Shown one piece after another: positions 36,401 to 49,800 of a stretch of 64,000 nucleotides of DNA. The stretch is from Cranoglanis bouderius (taxonomy: Eukaryota; Chordata; Actinopteri; Siluriformes; Cranoglanididae), in contig CM042548.1 of assembly GCA_023630585.1 (NCBI GenBank), forward strand, positions 5,881,027 to 5,945,026, given 5' to 3'. Position 1 is the stretch's first letter. The number at the start of each line of letters is the position of its first letter. The notes beneath the pieces were generated by a model. It was not told where the DNA came from. It did not search any database and saw only the letters and a list, made by a program, of their open reading frames with translations. Both the position numbers and the translations under genes were made by a program.

Positions 36401-38753
36401 AATGGACAAAGATAGCTAATGGCCTGAATCATTTTCCTTTCAGTCAAACAGCCCAATAATAGGAGACTTTTTCAATACAGTTTATTGTACAATATGTATG
36501 CTAACTGTGGTAGTTACACACAGTAAAATGGTCAGTAACGTGCTTTGTAAATTACATTTCAAATAGTCAGGCATCTGCAATTTCAGCAGAATTCAACAAT
36601 GACGCTTCCTTTGCTGAAAAAATATAATAACAGTAAACATTTATAAAACTACAAAGGAGCTTTTGAGCATGAGGTAGAATGAATCATAAATCACAGCTTT
36701 TTAAAAATGTGAACGCATCCGTAGGGAGCTATTCAATCTGCCTGTCATTTCTAAATTCCTGCTGTATCTGGTTCCAACATATAATCCTCTTGTCAAATGG
36801 AAATGGCTGGAAAACAAGATAAGTTAACAACATAAAAAAAACCGCTCTTGAACATACATTTTCAATACCCTCCAAATACAAAATGTAGAGCCAACAACTG
36901 AGGACGTCTTAAGCTTTTCCTGTCATCCTTTTCCTTTATCCATCCATTTCCTCTGCCTGATCTGACAGGCACAAGTCAGCATATGGGCTTCTTCCTGATT
37001 CAAATCTCACCTCCAGTACACACAGTCTGAGAAACTCGACTGATTCCCCAATATATCTGAGCAATGTGTAATTCCTCAAGCTTGACAAAACCAATCTCTG
37101 TTGGGCCATGAAAGATGGGAGTCTGTACTGTAGAATGAATCACACTCATAAGTATTAGACAGGCTTGTTATCACCATGTGACAACGTTGAAATTAAAAGG
37201 TAACTGGAGACAGTAATAGATTGGTATATGGGTTCATCTCAATGGCTGCTGGCTCACAGAGCTTTCCCTCAGTATGTCTAAATGTCCAGCTGACCAGTTC
37301 TCTCAGCAGTGTTTCACAAAGTTCTAGTTCTACTTTATTTCTATAAGCCATTAAAAATAGAATGAATGCTGTGGGAGTACAATTTAGAACCTAACCATGT
37401 TGTTTTGAATAAGCATTTAAATATCACCATTTAATTCCTATATTTACTCCAATATTCCTCTAAAGCCTAGAATATATCTCAGCCTGCGAGGAGAACATCT
37501 ATACACTGCAACAAAACAGTAAAGGATACTGCACATACGCCACAGCCTACCACTCTATGGTACTACATTCAACTGCGCCATTTTCACAGATAAAATGGCT
37601 CAATTTGACACCCAATCAGACAGTTTTTTCGCTCCACAGGAGCTGTAAACGGAAAACAGAATAATAAAGATAGGGCCCAAAAACGATGTGTGTAAAATCA
37701 CAACCATTCATCTCTCGTCCAATATCTCTTTCCAACCTGCTGCTGTGTGAACTCAATTATAAATCCTCTACTCAGGATGCAGAAGAAGCGACTCATGACA
37801 GCCTTATTAAAGCATAATGTATTTCAGGGTGATATGTCTTGTTCAAATTAGAGAAGGAATCTGAAACATGCCATTATGAGCAGAAATCATTTCCCTGCTG
37901 TAAATTATTGAACTGACATCCTGACTGGCACTGATGATTTCCTGTATGTGTGAGAGTTTTCTCTGCTGCTTCATTTCCAATACATGAATTTCAGCAAATT
38001 TTCTTCTCACATTAATAACGTCATTTTTAGAAGTCCTAACTGTTCCCAGTGTTGTGATCAAATTTCATCCTACACTCTTCTTTAGACTCCATGTTGCTTT
38101 TGTTTTGGCCTATTTGAAAAGACCTGGTACTTGATTTCATAATCTCATGCACAATAACTTCTTATTTCCTTGGCACTTCTGGTAAAATCCTAAACACATT
38201 TGAATTTTGTCTCTTCCTGTGAGATCCTCTGAACTTTTACTGTCGCTCTTTACTGATCTGCCCATACTCACAGCCTGCTTGGCTTTGGAGATGTCATCCA
38301 TCTGAACATGAAGGTCCTCAATTTCCACCTCCATGGCCTTGCGTGCCTTGACTGCAGCAGCACAGGTGAACTCAGACTCTTCCAGCTGGAAAACACACAC
38401 ACACACACAAACAATATAGTGTCAGTCCTGGGACCCACAGCACTGGGTGCTGCCTGGTACCTTGAGCTGATGATGGGACAGCGCCCACACCTGGTTTTTC
38501 AGCTGGGCAATCTCCCTCTTGCTAGGTGCATTGTTCTTCAGGTGGTCCAGCATGATCTGGGCATCAGCCAGAAGGGCTTTGGTGCGCTTCAGGTCTTTCC
38601 TGAGGCGTTTTTCTGTCTCTACATCTCTGTGGTTAACCTGGGATGCAGAACACAACAAACACCAATAGCAGACACAGCCAGTTATTCTGCCTCACATAGC
38701 ACTTATATAAAGTCTGAGACAAGCAAAATAAAGAGCAGGTATTGGACCAAAAC

Positions 38754-38801
<48 letters not shown>

Positions 38802-41800
38802 TATATATATAGAGGGAGATAAAGAAAGATGAGAGCATGTAAAAGCATTTGCATGTGTTGCACATACCTGGTCTTGAGCGGTCAGCAGCTTGGCCTCTAG
38901 CTCTCTCCTCTCCCTAAGGACCTTCTGTTTATCTTCATACTCCTCTTCCAACTGGACCTCCATCTGCTTCAGCTACACACACACACAAACACACAGAGAC
39001 AAACACACAAACACATGGCAAAAAAAAGAAAAGGAACAATCAGAATGCATTGTAATTATCAAAAAAAAAAAAGACAATTCAGCAGTGATATGATTTGAAG
39101 AAACGTCTAAAGAGCTGTTCTGGATATGGTTTTTAACCCCACTTTCACCATAATTTCCTAATGATGGCACGGACTACAGGATGATGTCAAGGGAAAAGCA
39201 AGAAAACAATTTAGGCATCATAGCAGCACAACCTCAAGAATACAACAGAAATAAAAATATGTTCTGTTTATACAGTAAAATAAAGAAAATACTAGACAAT
39301 ACAGTCTCTGTACAAATCCATATTCACAATTGTTAATTAGCCAAGAATGTATTCAGATAAATGGAATTTGTTTTGGGAAGCTCTAACAAAAAAGGAATCT
39401 GCATTTGCGTGAACTTGTTTTTTCCCCCACATAGAACAATGGAGAGGACAATGCAAGAAAGAACAGTGCTTGGCACTGACTCAGTCAGTGAGATTTTTTT
39501 TAATGGAGATGTGAAAACAGAAAATGACTGAGGTTTTTTTTTTTCCAGCGTTTTTTTATGGGGGGGGTGGGTACTACCATCCTGGAAAAGGAAAACACCT
39601 GCTTACCTTCTTACTACATGACTGTCTGATCTCCTCCACCTCATCATCTTTGCTCTCGATCTCTTTAGAATGTGTGTGTCTCAGCCTCTCCATCTCCATC
39701 TCCAGACGAAGCTTGGCCTGCATGAGCACACCAAAGCATATCACTGCACGCCAGTTACCACACACTCCTGCAGTAGGTGTTTATGCCAAACAACAATATG
39801 AACTAAGCAGACATTACTTTTCAGGCTCTGTGTATTGTCTGGATGAATATTTCCAAATATAAATATACCAACAAATTTGCATGTCATGTGGTAATTATCC
39901 ATGGGGACTTGCGTTATTCAAAGAACGAATACATTAGACATGAGTCGCATGCTTGAAGTGAGTGCCACGTAAATGAAACTATTCCCCTCAGGAAGCTGTA
40001 ATGACTTTGTGTTTTTTGTGTGTTTACCTGCTCCAACATTTGGATAGTGCCTGCTTGCTCATCAAGCTCCTCCTCCTGATCTTTGACTTTTGCCTCCAAG
40101 TCGCGGAGCTGCTTTTTGACCTTGGCTAGCGAGGCCTCATCCTTCGACTCCTGGGAGTTCAGATCCTGCAGCTCAGCATCCATCTGCTCCAGCTTCAGAT
40201 TGAGAGCACACATTTCCAGATCTTTGTCCTGAGTGAAAACATAACCAGTGTTAGGTTATTACAGCTCTCATTGTGATCTGTACTCACCCCAACACAAAGA
40301 CACAGACACAGACACACACACACTCCTCAGTGCTGATGTATGTAATTCTTTACATTAAGGATCCCATATCTGACATTATTTAACACCTTAGTTAAACACA
40401 AACGTAATACACCATAAGCAGTATTAACACAGTAACTGACTCTTGTATTATGTATGATGTTTTTTTTACTAAACCAAATAACCAGTACATGCATTAACCA
40501 ATGTTCATACTATCAATTAACACAAGTAGAACTCTGCCTCCATCAAGTGTAGTCCTTCTTGTTACTAACCTGTTTGCCTTAAATACCCTTACCCTGTAAT
40601 AACTATGTACTGCGTCTTAAGAGATTGAAAGAAGAGGATGAGACGTAGTAAGTGAGAGGCTGCTGACCTCCAGTTGCTGTCGGAGGCTGAACACTTCTCC
40701 AGTCAGTACGTCTTTCTCGCGGCTCAGCTTCTCACGCTGACTTCTCTCTTTCTGCACCTCCTCCTGGGCCTGACTCTGCTCAGAGTCAAACCTGTGCACA
40801 CACACACACATCACTTTTTCTTTTTGTCCTTTAAGAAACCATGAATATGAAGAAAACGAAGCTGACATCAATAACATAATATATCAATGATATATAATAT
40901 GACGTCAATCAATATAAAACCTAAAGAAGTTCTAGGACATGTGGTTCTGGTTTAAATATGAGTAGGGTGGTCAGATGAGAGATAAAGTCTGTCCATCATT
41001 TAAAGCTATCAGTGAAAAACATTGCTGATTAACATATATCGAAAATATCATTCATATCACAATTACACAAAGCAATCACTCAGCATTAAAGGAGTTTTTG
41101 TAATATTAGGCTTGTATCCGATAACCAAAATGATTTAAGCCATGAGTTAAACCACTCGCTTATGTAATATAATAATTCCCTAAGATTTTGGCCTTGAACA
41201 ACATTTCTCATAATGATTTTAACGATATTGATGAGCAATATAAAGATTAGATAAGCATGCACTGATCCCATTTTTCCATTTTCAGTATAAAACTGCTATA
41301 TTGGCTGAAAAACAAAAAGAGAAACATCGCAAGAGTGTGACATGGTTTAAGATCATTTATGTACATATGCATTGTCCATGTTGTGTCAGTTATAAGAGTT
41401 TTATCAATATCGGTCATGATACTGATCCAACTAATAGCCATTTATCAGTTTTATTTAGTGACTTGACATCATTTCGACAGACATTAAAGAAAACGTACAA
41501 TACTGTGCATGTGCACTGGCAGCTCAACACAGGCTATGATGGCTATGCTGGAGCTCACACATCCCCCAAGCGAGGTGACTACACTTGTTAATTCAAGAGC
41601 CAGGAGACGCTCAGCTAGCAGTAAAGCATGCATCAGCTCAAACTCGCCCACTCAGAGCTCACATATACTTTTGGCAGATGACTTTGCTTTTTCCAAATCT
41701 GTCTATCAGCTACTATGCATTTTGTCATTTGTGGGTTCACAAGGCTGCATTGAGCTTGGAAGTGATTTGGGATTTGTCCTTCTCTTTGTGAGAAAGCAAG

Positions 41801-44800
41801 AGGCACAGTGCCAGCTACTCCTACAGCACTGCCTACAGTACACAACATTCTCACTGTGTCCCCTTCAAGCTTCTCAGCAGCTTATCTCACAATAGTCATG
41901 ATGTCACTAACATCAATAAATCCATGAGTGATGCTAATGGAATGCCGGCCAAGTCTTTAAAAGATTTTACATAATCATTTCTTATGCGTTATACCTAGCA
42001 GATAAAGCTTCTATGATCCATTTGTATTCCTACTAATTAAAGTACAAACTAAAGAAACAGTATAATTGACGAACTCATCATGACTGAGCTTATACTACCA
42101 GTGTAGTGTTAGCTATCTTAAGCAAGAACATTCAGATTACCCCTATCAACTGAAGTAGCACTACTGATCACGAGGCCCCGTCAGAAAATGCATTTCTGTA
42201 TTTTAAGATACAAAACACTACATTTTATATTTTTGTAGTATTTCTTTTAAAATATTTATACTTGGAGTGTTATATCCAAATATGTATCAAAATACATTTG
42301 AATGTATTGTTGGCCGTCCCTGCTTACACCTCGTTAGGAAAACATAATTGGTGTCCACTCCTCCCTACACTGTGATCGACACTTACTTTCAGCCCTTAGC
42401 CCAGTGTGTCTGCTGGGAGAATTTGAGAGACTTTTAATGCTGCCAGTCTTACTTCCTCTGCTTCTTTTCCAGCTCATGGTTGCGACTCTGCTGGCCCTCC
42501 AGGTGGAGTTTGGTGTCCTGGAGCTCAGCTGTCAGCTTCTGGCATTTCTTCTTCAGCTGCTGCGCCACCCGCTGCACCTCCTCATTGTCTGCCTGCATGT
42601 CTGTCAGCTAACACACATACGCACAAACACAAACTGTTCAGAGCCTTTTCAGACAGCCTGTCATCAGTCTCCTTTCTGTTTGGTTAAGGCAAACTGGAGA
42701 CGGTGTTTTATGCGGCTTTGATAATTGCGTACATCGCTGCAGACTGGCGGCGAGTCTGCAGGCATCCTGCCTTGCGTCACTCAGAGTGAAGAGCAGCAGA
42801 ATTTCATTGCGACTCCATGATCCATCATAAACTCTGAATGTGATGTGGCTTTCTAGCTCTTTTATTATTGTCAGCAGTACAAGCTGCAGTGTTAAGAAGG
42901 TGCACGAGGCGATTGCCCGTGAGGGGTGTGCGTGTGTGTGTGTGTGTGTGAAGACGGGTGTCATTCCTGTCTGCTAGGTATTTATGATGTATATTGTGTG
43001 TAACCACAGTATCATGACCACCAAGTCATGAAAATTAATATTTCTTTAATGAATTAATGAACAATAATAGATTTAACATGCATTACACAATATTAGCAGC
43101 CTTACCCGTCTTTCCAGCTGCCTCTTGTTCTGCTGCTCCACCTCCAGCTTGTCGTCGAACTCTTGCTGCAGCCTCTTCTTGGTGAACTCGATCTCCCGGA
43201 CTGCTCTCTCATACTTCAGCCTCCACTCTCCTCCTATACAAGCACACGACATACAATCACACACATTTATATTTTTATTTGCTTCAACAAAAAAAAAAAA
43301 AAAGGTCAACGTATCATGATGCATTCACAAAGCATTAAAGTTACTTATACTGTAGAATTGTCACATTCGATCGGTCAGAAGGTGATTAATCTACTGTCGA
43401 TTCTGTAGTAACGACTTCCAAAGGGACTTCTGTGGGGGACGCTCCGTTTAAGCAGCTGTGGAGAAGTTTGATATGGTGACGTTTTCTGTGAGAAGATATT
43501 TATTAGCATTTTTGGAAGGTGAACCGGTGTCAGGGTTTAATAACAGTCAAAGGTAAAGCTGTGACTGTACAGTTTCTATCATGTCAGGGCGGAGAACTTT
43601 GTCATTGCTAAGTAACTTGACAAGCTGCATTTTTTTTTTGTCTCATTAAATTCCAGAGAGAGAGAAAAAGCAACATTAAATGTATGTAACTATAAATGGA
43701 TAAAAAGCATGCGGTATGAGAGGAATAAAACACATTGTTGACAATTTTCCTATAACAGCATGCCGTGTTTAATTCTTCACATAGCTAGCTAAAGTACTAA
43801 CTTGTGATCAAGCTACAGATTTTTGTTTGTTTTAAACTTGAGGTCATCACGATAATTAAAACAACAGACTATCATTCTCCTGTTTTCTTGTATGGAGGAA
43901 AAGGAGTGGCACAAATAGCTTGGGTTTCAGCAATGTGGCATTTTCATTCTGAGGAGCTGGAAATGTATCTAAATGCTTGGTGAACAACTTCACATCTCTC
44001 TTTCTTTCTCTCTCAATAGAGAGAACTGCATAGTAGACACATTTACAGCCTGAGAAGGTAGAAGATCTTTACCAGATAAGATCACAGCTAAGAATGACCT
44101 GTGTTGTCTATTTTTCTTTAAAAGTTATGACAATCACAGTGATGGATCAAACGAGGCTAAATTTGGAGGAGATGTTTGCTAACCACTCATCATGGTTGAG
44201 AGGAAAAAAAAAAACTACAAAGACAACAGATGTATTTGCCTTAACGTATTACTTGTTGCAAAACATCTGCGCATATAAAACAGCTGTAGCTGTCCTTGTG
44301 TCACAGAAAACGAGTGTTCACTCAGCTTTGATGCTGGTTTGTGTGTTTGTGTGTGTTTTGAGGGCCGCAGGAGCGTCAAAGGAATTGGTGCAATCTCCGT
44401 GCTCAAAAATTGTGCATCATGTGGTGATGGACAGGCACATGGAGCCAAAGTCCCTTGTTTGTCCTGAGCAGTTGGACTGTCCACTGTTCTTCAAAAAATA
44501 AATCCTCCAGGTCCTGCAAATTCTTTGCTTTTCCAGCATCTTCTGCATATTTGACCCCTTTCCAACAGTGGCTATATGATGTTGAGATCCATCTTTTCAC
44601 ACTTAGGACAATTGAAGGACTCGTACACAACTATTACAAAAGGTGCAAACATTCACTGATGCTCAAGAAGGTAGGGGGAGTGTAAACTTTTGAACAGGAT
44701 GATCTTTGTAAATAGTTATTATTTTGTCTTCTGGGGAACATGTAAATATCTTATGTAGCTTCTAAATAATAATTTACACTGATCAATCTGTTCAAAAGTT

Positions 44801-46788
44801 TACAACCCCTCTGGCTCTTAATGTAGTGTGACCTCAACTGTATGTGCCAGTGTCAAAGTCAATCATAGATTAGGCATCAGATTCACTTACTACATGGCTA
44901 AAAAAGTTTTTTTTTTTTTTTTTTTTAATGTTTCACTGCAATTTACATGAGCGATTAAATATAAAATAATTTTAAAAAATCCTTGTCTGTGATACGATAA
45001 GCTTGTCAATTATTCTTTAGATATCCACAAAAATTTGTATTCTATTACTATGCAAATGTCTGAAAATAATGTCATATATAATCATTTCGCTTTTCTTGCC
45101 CACCCCTATACGCATGTTACTTTACATAGTACCACATAGCAGTGAACAACTTCCCAGTTGTTTTATATCAAAACCATGTACGTCCAAGTAAAAACGTGTG
45201 ATGCATCCTATAGGAACCTTAACACCTTAACAGTACCATGAAGAGTGCAGTGGGATAATCAGTAGATAGAGGGGGAACTGCAGGGGCGCGGGATAAATTG
45301 GATGTACATGGCTTAGCTTGAACATTCGGAAATCAATCATACTGAAACAGGAAACAGATCAGCACAACGGAGCCCATCTTACACATGGAGTATCATCAGT
45401 CTTATTCAGCTCAGAACCAGACTTTACGTTACTGTGAATGAAGGTCGCAGACTTTAGAGGTCAGCTAATACTTTCTTAATGGTAATATTCAAAAAGACAG
45501 ACAGAACATGCAGGGCAGCTACTATACAGATAAAGCCGTTTCCATCGGCTAGAGGAAAAGAGAAAGGAACTGACAGAGACATGTCTATGCTCTAGATAGC
45601 AGTGCAGCATTTCTAATGGTGGCTGGTCTAGAGCTGCACCTGATCCCGCAGATTATTTTCTCATTTGTCAGGAGGTCACAAACCGAGGCCAGGCAGCCCA
45701 CCTGAATCCGAGCTCTAAACCAGCCAATCTGAAGGCCCAGTGAGCCACGGACTCCCAAAGTCTCTTAAAATCCCTTGGGCTGAGTGCTAAACACAGTCAC
45801 ACAACACATGGAAACTACAGCCTCGGCTCTAAACTCAGGCATCATATGCTGCTCGTCGCTTACAGTCAACTAAAGTCAACATAAAATAATTACCAAGGTG
45901 CTGGGTATGGTTTGGCATGTGACATCATGAGAGTCAGAATGTCAGGCTGCTGACACTGGCTCCACTCAGCCCTGCCGTATTACCCTCTAGCTCATCCCAA
46001 AACCCTGCTCAGATTAAAATATGCTGCTGGATCATTAAAACTGTTCTGCATCTAGCGGTTCAGGGTTTAAATCATTGGCATTGTGATTTCTTCAAAAGAC
46101 AAAGTTATTTTAGCTGAGAAATACTTCACCTCTGGAGATAATGACGCCAAATAACATCCACATCAACAGAGAAATTGGGACAGTGACAGAAAATCAATGT
46201 TTATCAAAAGCCAGCTCAGTCTCCAGACTTAAACCCCATTTGGAAACCTGTGATATGTATCGCCTTCCACGTGACCAAACCAAAATAATATAAAGGAGCT
46301 AAAAATGTTCTGGATGGAGGACAGGATCCAGAATGTCTCTACAAGTGTCATCTTGTTAGATATTACAGAAAGAGACTCAGTGTTGTTATTTTTTCTGAGG
46401 GAATTAATTGACAAATTTAAAGATAAACATTGATGCCTGGGTGGTGGGGGGGGGGGGGGGGGTGTTTAACAACCTATACAGCATGCCCATATGTGTAAAC
46501 TCAAAATATCACTCATACGTGTGTAATTTCTGCTCCTTTTCATGAAGCATGCTAATAGTTGAAGTGTTGGCCATTCACTGTTTCACAGTAAAGCACAGTT
46601 ACAGTGAAATTACAGTGGTGAGTTTTGTGTATATGCTTGAGTGCTCTGAGCAGGAAGTACTGTCACTTGCCTGTGTCATCATCATCCATCTCTCCGTTAA
46701 GCTCGGAAGCGTGTATGAGCCGAGTCTCCATCACCTCCATCTCCATAGACTCCATCTGCTTCTTCATAGAGTCATACTTGGCCTGAAG

Positions 46789-46854
<66 letters not shown>

Positions 46855-49800
46855 CTCTTAGATCTGCTGGTAAATACCATCTGCTCAAAAAGAAGAGCTC
46901 TTTACCTCACAGGCCAACTCAGCCAGACAAAAAAAAAACACATATGTACCATGCATACACCATCAGCAAAATAGCAGAGACAAGTACAGAGCCTCCCTCC
47001 TTCTCTCTCGCTTTCTCTCTCTCTCTCTCTCTCTCTCACACAGACACAAACACATACGCATAAACAAACACACCATCTGTCTAACCCTGCGATCACACTA
47101 GCAAGTGATGTGCAACTATCCATGTCTTATGTTTTAAGTTTGTCACCGGCGACAGAGGCATCACCGCTGCAGGGCGATAAGCAACATTTAATTCAGAGTA
47201 TTTACTCTCAGTAAAGTTTTACATTATACAACAGATTACCGCATACAATTTGGCTATTAATGGAACTATTAAAAAAACTAGACAGTGCACACCCACAAGA
47301 GATATTAATACCCCCCCTGGTGTGAACGCAGGGTAAAGTACACACAATATTATTTAGTATTAATATTACTATTATTTATTATCCCGGCGCATTTACAGCA
47401 CTCCAAGAAAAGGAGTTGCCCTACACATTATTCTGTCAAATTTCATGAGTGTGTGTCATAGCAGTTCTGCAGGTACCTGAAGGTCTTTCATGTCCTTCTC
47501 CAGCCGGAGTCTCTCGGAGGTCTCGGACTCGAGCAGCTGAGAGGCAGACTCGCCTGTGTTCCTTTCGTCGGCTAGCTCTGATGACAGCTCTGTGATCTGA
47601 AACATACAAAGCAACGCAGGAGCTTACTATCGTTCAGTGGCCCTGCCTTAAATGAACTCAGATTGTAGGGAAGAAGTCCGCTGCTGCACCTTAACATCAT
47701 GCTTTAGATATGTGACACAAAGCTGTTAGCTGTTTTTGCTATGTCATGGGAGGTGGTCAGAGCTGGTGTGCTTGTGTGTGTGTGTCTGTGTAACTGAAAC
47801 TTCAAATTCTTACCCGGGGCTGCGTAATTAATTATGTTTTAATCATGATCATGGCTTATTCAATTAAACATCATTCACAGCAATACAGCTAAGTTTAGAT
47901 ATTGTATACATTTTTTTGGCTTGTGCACTAAACCCATTAGCTGTCTAATTGGTTGCATATTGTAGTGGAATACATATTTATTTACTTGTTTAAATTTTGT
48001 TTAGCATGTAAAATATCCACTTGATAAAAGGGGTGGTTATATTGTGATTTAAAAATTATTATTATTATTATTATTAGTAGTAGTAGTAGTAATAATAATA
48101 TTTTTTTACTATTGCTAAAAAGCTTTTATTAGCTTCTTTAGGCATAATCCAGCCTTTGTTCTGACCCGTGTACAAGCAGTGAAATGTGTGTGAACTTCAC
48201 CCTGCTCTCTAAACGATCAGTGTTGAGTCGCAGCTCGTTTCTCTCCTTCTCCACTTTCTCCAGCTTCAGCTTCAGCTGCTGAATCTCCTCCTGAACAAAA
48301 TCAGACAAACATAAGGAGGCAGTCAGAGTGAAAACATACAGACAGGAAGCTCATAATCATCACACAATCAACAATCATCACATCAGAGACGCTCAACTGA
48401 TGGACAGTTCAAAAGAAAGGACAGTCAGTCAGAGACACGATCCATTTAGAAGCATATATAAAGAAACTCCACTCCGCGCTCTTTCCTTCAGCCTCTTCTT
48501 CTCTCACAAGAATGCTGAAGGTAATAAGGTGTGGCTCTGTGTAACCTCTGGCTAAAGGAGTTAGCAGCGCCGTTTCTGTTTTTGTTAAATCAGGCTGCCC
48601 TGAGCTAGAGTTAGCACCCGGATCTCTCTCTTTCTCTCTCTACACGAACACAACATTGAGCAGGACGCAACCAAGTGGCCGTGCCACGCATAAACACGCA
48701 TGCATCTGCTGACTTGTAGGCTCACTGCAGTCTCCCACAAGAAGAGGAGTTGCATTTGATCCAAGCAACATCTCTGTGCCACTACGCATCCCAAAAGAGC
48801 CAGCAGGGCTAAAGTACACAGGTAACGCATTCACACACATTCTTCTACAAACAGTCACACCGAGCCAAAACCGGCAGAGGCAGGAATCAAAGGGGCCGAG
48901 TGCTTGGGCTGAGACTAAACGAATTCTGAGAGGCCGGAATTCAGCAGGGACTATGACAGGGAAGAGCAACTAAGAGGAACCATCCCCATTGGCTTTTTGT
49001 GCAGCTCTGCCACTGTCAAATGCCAGAACCTAGACATGGCACAACGATTTAGTGCTTTTGAAGTGTCTGGAGAGGACTCCGTTCAGAAGGTGGATCCTGA
49101 GAGATGGATGCAGACGTAAGCAGAGAGAAAGAAATAGAGACAAAACAGAGAGAAATCCATGGAGAGAAAAAAAGACAGAGAAAAAGAGATACAAATAATA
49201 TTTGGTAGCTTCTCAGCTGTGTATGAAGCATTTCCCATTTCTCATTTGGGGCAGTTTAAAGAGATGGATAGCACAAATCATTTCAAACGGTGGAAAACAA
49301 TGAAGAAGAATATATTAAGATGATTCCAAAATGTAAAATGGGTAACAAATAAAAACTGAACACAATAGATGATCTAATTTAATCTATAGACTATTTATCA
49401 TTTGATATGGAGCTGCTGCTGCATAGGCTGTAAGTAGGTAATTTCACCATCGTACATAATCTTTGATGATTATTGCTTTGTTTGCTTTGTGATAAATAAG
49501 CAGTAACATACGTCTTTGCCACGGATCTGCTCCTCGCTGAGCTGCACTTGGATCAGAGGCCGCACAGTAGTGAAGACCTTCCACCAGGGCCAGTCCTTCA
49601 CGCCACGGTTCTTCTTGATGTTCTTCTGGATGCAGCGGATGGCCAGGTCTTGGATCTGCAAGACAGTAGCATGTGAGTTGGAGCACAGACTTACAACATT
49701 CAAAAACACTGAACATCCAACTAATATAACCTAACGGTAGTAGTAGGTGGAATTTTTTTTTTGTTATTTAATGAATTTGCCTATTCAAAGTAAATACATC

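Larger units (their letters stand above)
43234..46670 (-). other. myo18a GC-AG intron, 3.4 kb
   Basis: Holds the dispersed repeat at 44430-44840, a degenerate Tc1 fragment at 46150-46430 and a 17-G run at 46446-46462. No additional exon recognised. Confidence 0.6.

Noticed and set aside
42180..42330. Palindromic AT-rich block ending ggccgtccctg
   Set aside because: Looks like a hAT-MITE end, but I could not find a convincing opposite end or target duplication.
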